32,980 nucleotides of DNA. Origin: Candidatus Latescibacterota bacterium. GTDB lineage: Bacteria > Krumholzibacteriota > Krumholzibacteriia > LZORAL124-64-63. Numbering within the stretch: position 1 is the first letter of the stretch; every line of letters begins with the position of its first letter. Of the stretch, positions 7,698-16,738 are shown in pieces. The notes under the pieces were generated by a model that was not told the DNA's origin, searched no databases, and saw only the letters and a program-made list of their open reading frames with translations. Both the position numbers and the translations under genes were made by a program. The DNA lies in NCBI GenBank assembly GCA_030658975.1, contig JAUSBL010000072.1:1-32980 (forward strand), given 5' to 3'.

Positions 7698-9203
7698 TCA
7701 ACCGCAGTTGCAGGGACCGAGCCAGCCGAGATCGGGCCGGCGCGCGGCGGCGGCCTCGTCCAGGCGCGAGACGGGCGTCGTGTGCGGCGCCGTCCGCAGC
7801 AGGTCCGGGTCGCGCTCGGCCTCGGCCCGGATGGCGGCCACCACCTCGACGAAGCGGTCCAGGGTCTCCTTGGACTCCGTCTCGGTGGGCTCGACCATGA
7901 TCGCCTCGTCCACGATCAGCGGGAAGTAGATCGTCGGCGCGTGGATGCCGTAGTCCAGCATGCGCTTGGCGATGTCCAGCGTGCGCACGCCGAACTTCTC
8001 CTTCCAGTCGGCGCCCGTGGCGATGAACTCGTGCAGCGTCCCGTCGGCGTGCTGGACCGTCAGCAGACCCTCCAGGCGCTTGCGCAGGTAGTTGGCGTTC
8101 AGGACGGCGCGCTCCGAGACGCGGGTCAGGCCGTCCCCGCCCAGGCGCAGGATGTAGGTCAGGGCGCGCAGGCAGACGCCCGTGTTGCCCTGGTAGGCGT
8201 GCACGCTCGGCCGGCACTCCCCCGCGCAGGCGTCGAGGCTGTAGACGCCTTCGCGCTCGCGGATGATCGGCGCGGGCAGGAAACGCGCCAGTTCGTCCGT
8301 CACGCAGATGGGGCCGGCGCCGGGGCCGCCGCCGCCGTGGGGCGTGGAGAAGGTCTTGTGCAGGTTCATATGCACGACGTCGAAGCCCATCAGCGCCGGC
8401 TTCGCCTTGCCGAGGATGGCGTTGAGGTTGGCGCCGTCCATGTAGAGCAGCCCGCCCGCCGCGTGGACGATGCGCGCGACCTCCACGATGTCGCTCTCGA
8501 ACAGCCCCAGCGTGTTGGGGTTGGTGATCATGATGCCGGCGGTCTGCGGGCCGACCGCGGCCCGCAGGGCGTCCAGGTCGAGCCGGCCGTCCGGCCCCGA
8601 CTTCAGCGTCCGGGGCTGCATGCCCGTCAGGACCACCGAGGCGGGGTTGGTGCCGTGCGCCGAGTCGGGGATCAGCACCTCGTTGCGGCCGGTGTCGCCG
8701 CGGTCGAGGTGGTGGGCGCGGATCACCTGCATGCCCAGGTACTCGCCGTGGGCGCCGGCGGCCGGCTGCAGGCTGCAGGCGGCGAAGCCGGTGATCTCGC
8801 AGAGCGCGTCCTGCAGGAGCTTCAGGGCGCAGAGCAGGCCCTGCAGGTCCGCCTCGTCCTGCTCGGGGTGCAGCGAGGCGAAGCCGGAGAGCGCGGCCAC
8901 CTTCTCGTTGAGCCGCGGGTTGTACTTCATCGTGCAGCTGCCCAGCGGGTACAGCCCGCGCTCGATGTGGTGGTTCAGATTGGACAGCAGCGTGTAGTGG
9001 CGCAGCACCTCCGGCTCCGAGAGCGACGGCAGGTCCGCGGGCGCCGCGCGCAGCGCGCCGGCGGGCAGCGCCGTGTCGACCGCGTCGCCGTGCCAGGCGG
9101 GCATCGTCATGGCGCGCCTGCCGGCGCGCCCCTTGGCGAACAGACTGGTCTGCAGGTCCGCGCCCCAGCGCGCGGGCGTCGCGCCCTGCCGCTCGTGGCT
9201 CAT
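7698..9203 (-). CDS. gcvPB: Glycine dehydrogenase (decarboxylating) subunit 2, P-protein
   Basis: PLP-binding half of the glycine cleavage P-protein, 501 aa as usual for GcvPB. With GcvPA it decarboxylates glycine and passes the aminomethyl group to lipoyl-GcvH. The PLP lysine is Lys283 in NLHKTFSTPHGGGGPG; other family marks are PLGSCTMKYNP (86-96), DSAHGTNPAS (180-189) and the substrate-site region around ACSLQP. An in-frame ATG at 9212 sits directly against the AAGGAG site, so I chose ATG 9203 (MSHERQ), 9 nt after GGAG. The gcvPA stop is 14 nt upstream and lipM follows after one base. Fully intact. Confidence 0.96.
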   Translation of the reverse strand: MSHERQGATPARWGADLQTSLFAKGRAGRRAMTMPAWHGDAVDTALPAGALRAAPADLPSLSEPEVLRHYTLLSNLNHHIERGLYPLGSCTMKYNPRLNEKVAALSGFASLHPEQDEADLQGLLCALKLLQDALCEITGFAACSLQPAAGAHGEYLGMQVIRAHHLDRGDTGRNEVLIPDSAHGTNPASVVLTGMQPRTLKSGPDGRLDLDALRAAVGPQTAGIMITNPNTLGLFESDIVEVARIVHAAGGLLYMDGANLNAILGKAKPALMGFDVVHMNLHKTFSTPHGGGGPGAGPICVTDELARFLPAPIIREREGVYSLDACAGECRPSVHAYQGNTGVCLRALTYILRLGGDGLTRVSERAVLNANYLRKRLEGLLTVQHADGTLHEFIATGADWKEKFGVRTLDIAKRMLDYGIHAPTIYFPLIVDEAIMVEPTETESKETLDRFVEVVAAIRAEAERDPDLLRTAPHTTPVSRLDEAAAARRPDLGWLGPCNCG

Positions 9204-9217
9204 GTTCGGCATCTCCT

Positions 9218-10567
9218 TCACTGCTCCAGGAAGTCGCGCAGGACGCTCCCGTAACGCTCGATCTCGTCGGCGGTGCGGCGCTCGGTGACCGCGACCAGCA
9301 GGTCGCCCGCCCCGCAGCCCGCGAAGCCGTCCAGCGGGATGCCCGCCAGGATGCCCTGCCCGCGCGCGAAGGCGCGGAACTCGCGGGCCGGTCGCGGCAG
9401 GCGCACCACGAACTCGTTGAAGACGGGGCCGGCGAAGGGCAGCTGCACGCCGTCGATCCCGCGCAGGATCGCGCGCAGGGCCTCGCAGCGCACGCGGTTC
9501 GCCTCGCCCAGCTCGCGCAGGCCCTCGGCGCCGAGCAGGGCCAGGTAGACGGTGCCCCGCGTCATGTTCAGGCCCTGGTTGGAGCAGATGTTCGAGGTCG
9601 CCTTCTCCCGGCGGATGTGCTGCTCGCGCGTCTGCAGGGTCAGGACGTAGCCCTCGCGGCCGTCGTGGTCGACGGTGCGCCCGACGACGCGGCCCGGGAT
9701 CAGGCGCTTGAGGTCGTCGCTGCAGGACAGGAATCCCAGCAGGGGTCCGCCCCAGCCGCAGGGCACGCCGAAGGGCTGCGCCTCGCCCGTCGCCACGGCG
9801 GCGCCGTATTCGGCGGGCGTCTTGAGCCGCGAGAGCGAGACGGGGTTGACCGAGGCCACGACCAGGGCGCCGGCGTCGCGCGCCGCCGCGGCGAGCGCGT
9901 CGACGGGCTCGATCAGGCCGAGGTAATTGGGATTCTGGATGACGACCGCGCCGGTCTCCCCGTCGAGCGCGGCCCGCAGCGCGGCCGGATCGGTCGTCCC
10001 GTCGGGCGCGACGGCGACCGTGCTGATCTTCACGCCCTCGCTCGCGAGATTCGTCTCCAGGACGCGCCGGTGGCGCGGGTTCAGCGCGGCGGGCACGACC
10101 ACGGCGCCGCGGCCGGTGCGGCCGAGCGCCATGCGGATCCCCTCGACCAGCGCCGTCGAGCCGTCGTACATGCTGGCGTTGGCCACCGGCAGGCCGGTCA
10201 GGCGTTCGACGAAGGTCTGCCACTCGTAGATGACCTGCAGCGTGCCCTGGGAGACCTCGGGCTGGTAGGGCGTGTAGGCCGTGAGGAACTCGCTGCGCGA
10301 GACCACGGCGTCCACGGCCGCGGGGATCGCGGCGTCGTAGACGCCGCCGCCGAGGAAGGAGGCGAGCTCGTCCTGGCCCGCGTTCAGCGCGGCCAGGTTG
10401 CTCATGACGCGCCAGACCTCCTCCTCCGACAGCGAGGACGGCAGGTCCAGCCCCGCCTGCGGCCGCACGGCCGCGGGCAGGGTGCGGAAGAGATCGTCGA
10501 CGGACGCGAGGCCGAGGACGTCCAGCATCTCGCGGATGTCCGCGGCGGTGTGCGGCGTGTAGGGCAT
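9218..10567 (-). CDS. gcvPA: Glycine dehydrogenase (decarboxylating) subunit 1, P-protein
   Basis: The non-PLP-anchoring half of the split P-protein, 449 aa, the usual GcvPA length. Recognisable family segments include FLGGGVYDAAIP (about 91-102), YTPYQPEVSQGTLQ, and ASMYDGSTALVE. The subunit resembles an aminotransferase-fold chain and pairs with GcvPB in an alpha2beta2 complex. The start ATG at 10567 is 7 nt after the gcvH stop; its GGAGG site overlaps the end of gcvH. Split gcvPA/gcvPB is the arrangement of Gram-positives, Thermotogae, archaea and several candidate phyla, whereas most Proteobacteria use one fused GcvP chain. No sign of damage. Confidence 0.96.
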   Translation of the reverse strand: MPYTPHTAADIREMLDVLGLASVDDLFRTLPAAVRPQAGLDLPSSLSEEEVWRVMSNLAALNAGQDELASFLGGGVYDAAIPAAVDAVVSRSEFLTAYTPYQPEVSQGTLQVIYEWQTFVERLTGLPVANASMYDGSTALVEGIRMALGRTGRGAVVVPAALNPRHRRVLETNLASEGVKISTVAVAPDGTTDPAALRAALDGETGAVVIQNPNYLGLIEPVDALAAAARDAGALVVASVNPVSLSRLKTPAEYGAAVATGEAQPFGVPCGWGGPLLGFLSCSDDLKRLIPGRVVGRTVDHDGREGYVLTLQTREQHIRREKATSNICSNQGLNMTRGTVYLALLGAEGLRELGEANRVRCEALRAILRGIDGVQLPFAGPVFNEFVVRLPRPAREFRAFARGQGILAGIPLDGFAGCGAGDLLVAVTERRTADEIERYGSVLRDFLEQ

Positions 10568-10574
10568 GAGCGTC

Positions 10575-10952
10575 TCAGCCTCCGATGAGGGCGTCGTAAT
10601 CGTCGGCCGTGAGCAGCTCGTCGAGTTCGCTCCGGTCGCCGATGCGCACCTTGTAGAGCCAGCCCGCTTCGAGCGGGTCCTGGTTGACGGTCTCGGGCGC
10701 GTCGAGCACCGCCTCGTTGACGGCGACCACCTCGCCGCCCACGGGGCTGAACAGGTCCTCGACGGACTTGACGGTCTCGATGGTCCCGACCGTCTCGCCC
10801 TGGCCGACGACGGTGCCGACCTCGGGCAACTCGAGGAAGACGACGTCGCCCAGCTCGTGGGCCGCGTACTCGGTCACGCCCACCGTGGCGATCTCGCCCT
10901 CGGCCAGCACCCACTCGTGGTCCTTCGTGTACTTGCGGTCGCTCGCCACCAT
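10575..10952 (-). CDS. gcvH: Glycine cleavage system H protein (lipoyl carrier)
   Basis: A small carrier of 125 aa whose lipoyl arm shuttles the aminomethyl group among P, T and L proteins. The N-terminus KYTKDHEW and the lipoyl site ETVKSVEDLFSPVGG are canonical; Lys62 is the residue to be lipoylated. The frame continues upstream to 11003, but ATG 10952 is preceded by GGAGGAG with 6-nt spacing and gives the normal length. It lies 28 nt after gcvT and 7 nt before gcvPA. lipM at the end of the operon is its likely modifying enzyme. Confidence 0.97.
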   Translation of the reverse strand: MVASDRKYTKDHEWVLAEGEIATVGVTEYAAHELGDVVFLELPEVGTVVGQGETVGTIETVKSVEDLFSPVGGEVVAVNEAVLDAPETVNQDPLEAGWLYKVRIGDRSELDELLTADDYDALIGG

Positions 10953-10980
10953 GCCGTTCTCCTCCTGCCGGGTGAATCGT

Positions 10981-12162
10981 TCAGCGCGCGGCGCGCGGGT
11001 CACCCTTGACCCGGGCCGCGAGGAAGGGGTAAGGGACCGTGCGGACGGGATGCCGCCGGTCGCGGATCTCCACGCTCAGGTCCGCGGGGTCGCACCCCGT
11101 TGCGACCAGGGCCAGGGCCAGCGAGCGCCCCAGGGTCGGGCTCTTGGTGCCGCTGGTCACGAAGCCCACGGGCTTGTCACCGCAGAACACCGGCGCGCCC
11201 TGGCGCGCGATGGGCGCGGGCCGCTCGCGGCCGGCGGCGTCGGCCGCCGTCACCTCCAGCCCGACGAGCTGCCGCGGCAGTCCGTGCTCCTTCTGGCCCT
11301 GCAGCGCCGCGCGGCCGACGAAGTCGCGGTCCTTCAGGCGCACGGCCCAGCCGATGCCGGCCTCCAGCGGCGTCCAGTCCTCGCTGAGTTCGTGGCCGTA
11401 GAGGCAGTAAGCGGGCTCGAAGCGCAGCGTGTCGCGCGCGGCCAGCCCGATGGGCTCGACGCCCAGGTCGCCGCCCAGGGCCAGCAGCTCTTCCCACAGC
11501 GGAAGCGCGTCGTCGTACGGCACGTAGAGCTCGTAGCCGCGCTCGCCGGTGTAGCCCGTGCGCGAGACGATCCAGCGGCCGCCGGGCCGCGGCAGGACGA
11601 AGGCCGTGTAGAAGTCGAGCGCGTCGAGGGCGTCGGCGCTGTCGCTGAGCGCCGCGAGGCGGCCCGTCAGCGCCGCGGCCTCGGGCCCCTGCACCGCGAT
11701 CATGGCGGTGCGGTCGCTGGCGTCGTCGAGCGTGACGCCGGCGACGCCGGCGGCGCGTTCGACGACCCAGGCGGCGATCTTGTCGTGATTGGATGCGTTG
11801 CAGACGATCATCCAGTCCACGCGGCCGAGCCGGTAGATGAGCATGTCGTCGAGCACGCCGCCGTCGGGGCGGCACATCGCGGTGTAGACGACCTTGCCTT
11901 CCGGCATGCCGGACACGCGGTTGGTGCAGAGGCCGTCGAGCCAGGCCTCCACGCCCGGGCCGCTCGCCAGGATCTCGCCCATGTGCGTGATGTCGAACAG
12001 TCCCACGCGCTCGCGCACGGCCGCGTGCTCGGACAGCACGCCCCGGTACTGCACGGGCATCTCGAAGCCGGCGAAAGGGACCATGCGGGCGCCGTGGTCG
12101 CGGTGCCAGGCGGTCAGGGGAGTCGACCGCAGCGGGGTGTCGTCGTTCGTGGTCGTGGTCAA
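10981..12162 (-). CDS. gcvT: Aminomethyltransferase, glycine cleavage T protein
   Basis: T protein transfers the methylene group from aminomethyl-GcvH to tetrahydrofolate and releases ammonia. Typical segments are GARMVPFAGFEMPVQY near the N-terminus, FDITHMGE, and the GcvT C-terminal barrel with GFVTSGTKSPTLGRSLALA. I chose TTG 12160-12162 because AGGAGG lies 5 nt before it and the resulting 393 aa is close to the family; an in-frame ATG at 12228 lacks such a site and adds 22 low-complexity residues. First gene of the gcv operon, 126 nt downstream of uvrA, with a candidate promoter in that gap. Confidence 0.95.
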   Translation of the reverse strand: MTTTTNDDTPLRSTPLTAWHRDHGARMVPFAGFEMPVQYRGVLSEHAAVRERVGLFDITHMGEILASGPGVEAWLDGLCTNRVSGMPEGKVVYTAMCRPDGGVLDDMLIYRLGRVDWMIVCNASNHDKIAAWVVERAAGVAGVTLDDASDRTAMIAVQGPEAAALTGRLAALSDSADALDALDFYTAFVLPRPGGRWIVSRTGYTGERGYELYVPYDDALPLWEELLALGGDLGVEPIGLAARDTLRFEPAYCLYGHELSEDWTPLEAGIGWAVRLKDRDFVGRAALQGQKEHGLPRQLVGLEVTAADAAGRERPAPIARQGAPVFCGDKPVGFVTSGTKSPTLGRSLALALVATGCDPADLSVEIRDRRHPVRTVPYPFLAARVKGDPRAAR

Positions 12163-12232
12163 GGCGTCCTCCTGAGCGAGAGGAGCGGCGGGATCCGGGA
12201 TCGGGGCGGCGTCGCGGGCGCCGGCCACGCCT

Positions 12233-12260
12233 AATCTAAACGGCGCCGACGGGAAGTCCA
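12233..12260 (-). promoter_or_regulatory. Candidate promoter of the gcvT-gcvH-gcvPA-gcvPB-lipM operon
   Basis: On the minus strand -10 TAGATT (12233-12238) lies in a short A/T island, with TGGACT (12255-12260) 16 bp upstream as a moderate -35. The expected leader of about 60 nt is too short for a glycine riboswitch aptamer. Read-through from uvrA is also possible. Confidence 0.4.
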
Positions 12261-12288
12261 GGAGCGAAACGGCGGCGTCGGCGGCGCT

Positions 12289-15114
12289 TCAGCCGCCCCC
12301 CGCGAGCGCGCGCAGCATGGCGCCGGTGTACGATTCCGCGCAGCCCATGACCGCCGCCAGCGGGCCCTGCGCCAGCACCCGCCCGCCCGCGGCGCCCCCC
12401 TCGGGTCCGAGGTCGATGACCCAGTCGGCGCGACGCACGACTTCGGGGTTGTGCTCGATGACCAGCACCGTGTGGCCCTTCGCGGTCAGCCGCGCCAGGA
12501 TGTCCAGCAGGCGGTCGACGTCGCAGAAGTGCAGGCCCGTGGTCGGCTCGTCCAGGATGTACAGGCTGTCGCCGCGGCCGCCGCGCGCCAGTTCCCGCGA
12601 CAGCTTGAGCCGCTGCGCCTCCCCGCCCGAGAGCGTGCCGCCGGACTGTCCCAGCCGCAGGTAGCCCAGGCCCACGCCGTCCATGACGTCCAGGATGCGG
12701 CGGCAGGCCGGCACGTTGCCCAGGAACTCGCGCGCCTCCTCCACGGGCAGGTCGAGCACCTCGGCCACGCTGCGCCCCTTGAAGGTGACCTCGAGCGTCT
12801 CGGGGCCGTAGCGCTGGCCGCCGCAGGCCTCGCAGGGCACGTCGACGTCCGGCAGGAAGTCCATCGTCAGGCGCCGCACCCCGGCGCCCTCGCACTGCGG
12901 ACAGCGTCCGGGGCCGGTGTTGAAGCTGAAGCGGTCGGCCCCGTACCCGCGCATCTTCGCCAGCGACGTGGCCGCGAAGAGGCGGCGGACGGGGCCCATC
13001 AGCCCGCTGTACGTGGCGGGCGTGGAGCGCGGCGAGCGTCCGATCGGCGACTGGTCGACGAGCACCACCGACTTGAGGTCCCCGTCGCCCTCGAGGCTGT
13101 CGAAGGGGGCGGGTTCGGCCGCGGCGCGGTGCAGGCGGCGGGCCAGCGCGCGGTAGAGCGTCTCGTGCACGGCGGTGCTCTTGCCGGATCCCGAGACGCC
13201 CGTCACGACGGTGAGGCGGCGCAGCGGCACGGCGAGGTCGATGCCCCGCAGGTTGCGGCCCCGCAGCCCGGTCATGCGCAGCCAGGCGTCGGGTTCGGCG
13301 CCGCCGTTGACGGGTTGCGGGTGCTGGCCGTCGCGCCTGCCCGCCAGCCAGCGGCCGGTCTGGCTGTCCGCGCAGGCGGTGACCTCGGCCGGCGTGCCCT
13401 GGGCCACCAGGCGGCCGCCGTGCTCGCCGGCGCCGGGGCCGAGGTCGATGAGGTGGTCGGCGGCGAGCATCACGTCGAGGTCGTGCTCGACCACCACGAC
13501 GCTGTTGCCGCGGTCGCGCAGCTTCTGCAGGGTGCCGATCAGGCGGTGGATGTCCCGGTGGTGCAGGCCGACGCTGGGCTCGTCCAGGACGTAGAGCACG
13601 CCGGTCAGCCGGGAGCCGACCTGCGTGGCCAGGCGCACGCGCTGGCCCTCGCCGCCGCTGAGGGTGCCCACGCCCCGCGACAGCGAGAGGTAGCTCACGC
13701 CGACCTCGCAGAGGAAACCGGTGCGCGTGGCGATCTGTTCGACGACGGGGCGCGCCACGGCCGACTTGAGCGGGTCGTCGAACGACAGGCCGCCGGCCCA
13801 CGCCGCCAGCTCTTCCAGGGCGAGTTCGCCGGCCTCGCCGATGTGCAGGCCGCCGACGCGCACGCCCAGCGCCGCCTCGCACAGGCGGAAACCGCGGCAC
13901 GCGGGGCAGGCGTCGGCCGTCATGAGCTTCTCGATGCCCCCGCGCACCTTCTCGGACTTGGTTTCGCGGTGGCGGCGCAGCAGCTCCGGCGCCAGGCCGA
14001 GCCAGCCGGCCAGGAAGGCGTCCCAGTGCGCGTGCTTGCGCAGGGCCTTGGCGTCGGCCGGCGCCAGCCCGTGCACCAGGATGCGGCGGGCGTCCGCGGG
14101 GAGGGCCGACCACGACGCGTGCAGCGAGAAGCCCATCGCCGCGGCGAAGGCCTCGACCTGCGTGAACAGCCAGCCGCTCTCCTTGCCGCGCAGGAACTCG
14201 ATGGCGCCCCCCGCGAGGGACAGCTCCGGGTCGGGCACCAGCGACTCCTCGCGGATCGTCGGCAGGCTGCCCAGGCCCTGGCACGTGGGGCACGAGCCGG
14301 CGGGCGAGTTGAAGGAGAACAGCCTGGGCTCCAGCGCCGGGAAGCCCCGCCCGCAGCCGGGGCAGGCGGCCTCGCGGGAGAAGAGCGTCTGCGTCTCCCC
14401 TTCCCGCACCAGCACCGTGCCGCCGGACAGCTCCACCGCGGCCGCGAGTCCCTCGTTCAGGCGCTGCTCGATGCCGGGCCGCACGACCAGGCCGTCGACC
14501 ACCACCGCGATGTCGTGGCGGGCGCCCGCCGCGAGTTCGACCCCCTCGTCCAGATCGCGCAGCGCCCCGTCGATCAGCGCGCGCACGTAGCCGCGCCGCT
14601 GCAGGTCCCGCAGCAGGGTGCGGTGCGCCCCCTTGCGACCGTTCACCACCGGCGCCAGCAGCCACAGGCGCGTGCCCTCGGGCCGCGACGCGATCGCCTC
14701 GCGGATCTCCGCCAGCGGGCGCGACGTCGCCGGCACGCCGCACGCCGGGCAGTGGGCCGTGCCGCAGCGGGCGTAGAGCAGGCGCAGGTAGCTGGCGATC
14801 TCGGTCACGGTGCCGACCGTCGAGCGCGGGTTGGAACCGAGCCCCTTCTGGTCGATGGCCAGCGCCGGGGACAGCCCCTCGATCCGGTCGACGTCGGGCT
14901 TGGGCAACTGGTCGAGGAACTGGTGCGCGAAGCTCGAGAGGCTCTCGATGTAGCGGCGCTGGCCTTCGGCGTAGAGCGTGTCGAAGGCCAGCGAGGACTT
15001 GCCCGACCCGCTCGGGCCGGTGATCACCACCAGCCGGTGGCGCGGCAGCACGAGATCCAGGTTCTTCAGGTTGTGGACGCGCGCGCCCTTGATCGTGATG
15101 ACGTCGCCGGCCAC
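12289..15114 (-). CDS. uvrA: UvrABC excinuclease ATPase subunit A
   Basis: DNA damage sensor of nucleotide excision repair; a dimeric ABC ATPase that loads UvrB. At 941 aa it is full length. Visible parts are the first Walker A GPSGSGKSS (33-41), the UvrB-binding region (about 130-250, with LLAPVVNGRKGAH), zinc-type CxxC pairs around CPGCGRGF and CPTCQGLG, signature LSGGEGQRVRLA, second Walker A GVSGSGKST, a second CPQC/CEAC zinc module, signature LSGGEAQRLKLS and Walker B ILDEPTTGLH. The UvrB-binding region argues against the shorter UvrA2 class. Start is GTG 15112-15114 with GGAGG 4 nt upstream. It follows the cyclophilin gene by 22 nt and is probably cotranscribed with it. Confidence 0.97.
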   Translation of the reverse strand: MAGDVITIKGARVHNLKNLDLVLPRHRLVVITGPSGSGKSSLAFDTLYAEGQRRYIESLSSFAHQFLDQLPKPDVDRIEGLSPALAIDQKGLGSNPRSTVGTVTEIASYLRLLYARCGTAHCPACGVPATSRPLAEIREAIASRPEGTRLWLLAPVVNGRKGAHRTLLRDLQRRGYVRALIDGALRDLDEGVELAAGARHDIAVVVDGLVVRPGIEQRLNEGLAAAVELSGGTVLVREGETQTLFSREAACPGCGRGFPALEPRLFSFNSPAGSCPTCQGLGSLPTIREESLVPDPELSLAGGAIEFLRGKESGWLFTQVEAFAAAMGFSLHASWSALPADARRILVHGLAPADAKALRKHAHWDAFLAGWLGLAPELLRRHRETKSEKVRGGIEKLMTADACPACRGFRLCEAALGVRVGGLHIGEAGELALEELAAWAGGLSFDDPLKSAVARPVVEQIATRTGFLCEVGVSYLSLSRGVGTLSGGEGQRVRLATQVGSRLTGVLYVLDEPSVGLHHRDIHRLIGTLQKLRDRGNSVVVVEHDLDVMLAADHLIDLGPGAGEHGGRLVAQGTPAEVTACADSQTGRWLAGRRDGQHPQPVNGGAEPDAWLRMTGLRGRNLRGIDLAVPLRRLTVVTGVSGSGKSTAVHETLYRALARRLHRAAAEPAPFDSLEGDGDLKSVVLVDQSPIGRSPRSTPATYSGLMGPVRRLFAATSLAKMRGYGADRFSFNTGPGRCPQCEGAGVRRLTMDFLPDVDVPCEACGGQRYGPETLEVTFKGRSVAEVLDLPVEEAREFLGNVPACRRILDVMDGVGLGYLRLGQSGGTLSGGEAQRLKLSRELARGGRGDSLYILDEPTTGLHFCDVDRLLDILARLTAKGHTVLVIEHNPEVVRRADWVIDLGPEGGAAGGRVLAQGPLAAVMGCAESYTGAMLRALAGGG

Positions 15115-15136
15115 GATTCCTCCGTCGCTAGGGCGT

Positions 15137-15859
15137 TCAGCGCGTGACCGCGGCCGGGGCGCCCGCGCCGCTCTTGCCGGCTTCCCAGGCGGCGCGCTCG
15201 TCCGCGGTCAGGCCGGCGGCGCCGTCGATCACCACGGCCTTGAGGATGCGCCGGGCCTGCAGCGGGTTGTCGGAGCGGTCCCGCGGCGACGCCACGATGG
15301 CGTCGACCGTCTCCATGCCCGTCACGACCCTGCCGAAGACGGTGTACTTGTTGTCGAGGTGGGAGACGTCGGCCACGCAGATGAAGAACTGGCTGCCGGC
15401 CGAGTTGGGGTCGGCGGCCCGGGCCATCGACAGCACGCCGCGCTCGTGGTGCGCGGCGTTGAACTCCGCGTTCAGCAGCGCCTGGTCGCCAGCCAGCGCG
15501 TAGCCCTTGGCCGCGATCGCGGCGCGGACGCGCTCGAACAGCGCCAGTTCGTCGGCGTCGAGCACGTCGCGCCAGCCGGGTCCGCCCTGGCCGTCGTCGG
15601 CGCGGTCGGCGTTCCTGGAGTTGGGATCGCCGCCCTGGATCATGAAGCCGGGGATGACGCGGTGGAACGCGGTGCCGTCGTAGAAGCCGGTGCGGCACAG
15701 GTGCGTGAAATTGGCGACGTGGTGCGGCGCCGTTTCCGGCGTCAGGACCAGCAGGATCGGCCCGGCCTCGGTGTCCAGGCGGACGAAGGGCTGGGCGCCG
15801 GCGGCGGCGGCGGACAGCACCAGGACGGCGGTCAGGGCGAAGGCAACGGACGTGCGCAT
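15137..15859 (-). CDS. Periplasmic peptidyl-prolyl cis-trans isomerase, cyclophilin type
   Basis: A 240-aa cyclophilin with a cleavable signal peptide (core AFALTAVLVLSAAAAGA), so it acts in the periplasm as a protein-folding helper. The active-site block is FHRVIPGFMIQGGDP, followed by GSQFFICV and the final FGRVV and GMETVDAI segments. An insert of about 60 residues between the two catalytic blocks (about 90-140), rich in charged residues, makes it longer than PpiA. ATG 15859 has GGAAAGGA upstream. A promoter candidate lies 60-90 bp further up. uvrA follows after 22 nt; no functional tie between the two is obvious. Confidence 0.92.
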   Translation of the reverse strand: MRTSVAFALTAVLVLSAAAAGAQPFVRLDTEAGPILLVLTPETAPHHVANFTHLCRTGFYDGTAFHRVIPGFMIQGGDPNSRNADRADDGQGGPGWRDVLDADELALFERVRAAIAAKGYALAGDQALLNAEFNAAHHERGVLSMARAADPNSAGSQFFICVADVSHLDNKYTVFGRVVTGMETVDAIVASPRDRSDNPLQARRILKAVVIDGAAGLTADERAAWEAGKSGAGAPAAVTR

Positions 15860-15919
15860 CGGTCATCCTTTCCCGGGGGTGAGCGCGGCGACCGGCGGTC
15901 GAGCGCCGGACGGCCCCCA

Positions 15920-15948
15920 TGCATAGCACTCCCGGCGTCCCGGGGCAA
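15920..15948 (-). promoter_or_regulatory. Candidate promoter of the cyclophilin-uvrA unit
   Basis: On the minus strand -35 TTGCCC (15943-15948) and -10 TATGCA (15920-15925) are exactly 17 bp apart. The same -35 hexamer and spacing occur in the rpsO promoter. The expected leader is about 55 nt. Confidence 0.45.
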
Positions 15949-15992
15949 TGGCGCGGTCGGGACCGCCCCGACGCGCGGCCGCCGCCGGACGA

Positions 15993-16021
15993 GGAGAGCC
16001 GCCCGGCGGGGGCGGCTCTCC
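15993..16021 (-). terminator. Strong hairpin downstream of the OmpA-family gene
   Basis: A perfect 12-bp stem (15993-16004 with 16010-16021, GGAGAGCCGCCC and complement) with a 5-nt loop begins 26 nt after the stop codon. No T-tract follows, so this is a terminator-like or 3'-stabilising hairpin. Confidence 0.5.
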
Positions 16022-16046
16022 GGGAGGCGGTCGTGCGGCCGGCGGG

Positions 16047-16691
16047 CTACTGGTTCCGCAACCAGAGGCGCTCGGGCTTGTGCAGGGTGAAGCGGACGGC
16101 GTTGTTGCGGGCGCGGCCCTCGGCCGTCGTGTTGTCGCCGACGGGGCGGAAGGGGCCGTAGCTCACCACGGCGAAGCGCGTGGCCTCCATGCCCAGATCG
16201 TTGGTCATGTAGCGGGCCACCGCGGACGCGCGCGCCGCCCCCAGCTCCCAGCTCGAGGGCCAGATCTCGCGGTAGTCGCCGGGCACGCCGTTGTCGTCGG
16301 TGCCGCCCTCGATGTGGATGTCCCACCCGGGGTACTGGTCGCAGGCGTCCTTGATGGCCGCGAGCGCGGTCTTCGTCTTCTCGCCGAGGCCGAGGTTCAC
16401 GCCCGAGAACGCCAGCTCGTCGGTCAGCGCCACGGTGACGACCTCGCCGTTCTGCTCGACGAGCACGGCCTTCTCGGCCTCGAGCTGGGCGATCTGCTCG
16501 CGCAGGCCGGCCGCCAGCTGGTGGCCCTCGGCGATGGTCGCCTCGCGCGCGGCGATCTCGGACTGCAGGGACAGGACACTGCCGTCGCGCTCCGCGACGA
16601 GCTGCTTGTAGTCGCTGCAGGGAGCGCAGCCGAGCAGCGCGGCTGAGGCCGCGACCGTCAGCAGCAGGACGATCCGCATCGTGGTCCGCAT
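16047..16691 (-). CDS. OmpA-domain lipoprotein with coiled coil (Pal/YiaD-like)
   Basis: A 214-aa envelope protein. The N-terminus is a lipoprotein signal (MRIVLLLTVAASAALLGC, Cys22). Residues about 28-75 are a heptad-like, Glu/Leu/Ala-rich coiled coil. The C-terminal half is an OmpA/MotB peptidoglycan-binding domain with SSWELGAARA, VVSYGPFRPVGDN and GRARNNAVRF; the loop before it (GGTDDNGVPGDY) matches the GHTDxxP region. It probably tethers the outer membrane to peptidoglycan. ATG 16691 is chosen because it starts the signal peptide; the ribosome site is weak (GAGAG). The frame is open to 16820, but the extra part lies over leader repeats and is unlikely to be translated. Confidence 0.88.
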   Translation of the reverse strand: MRTTMRIVLLLTVAASAALLGCAPCSDYKQLVAERDGSVLSLQSEIAAREATIAEGHQLAAGLREQIAQLEAEKAVLVEQNGEVVTVALTDELAFSGVNLGLGEKTKTALAAIKDACDQYPGWDIHIEGGTDDNGVPGDYREIWPSSWELGAARASAVARYMTNDLGMEATRFAVVSYGPFRPVGDNTTAEGRARNNAVRFTLHKPERLWLRNQ

Positions 16692-16738
16692 GTCTGGTTC
16701 TCTCTTTCGCCGCGGCGCGTCCGCGGGAGCGCCCCGCG

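Noticed and set aside
12163..12288. Glycine riboswitch upstream of gcvT
   Set aside because: The gap to uvrA is only 126 nt and the leader after the candidate promoter about 60 nt. I see none of the paired aptamer pattern of a glycine riboswitch.
12289..15114. UvrA2-class paralogue
   Set aside because: The UvrB-binding region and full length are present, as in ordinary UvrA.
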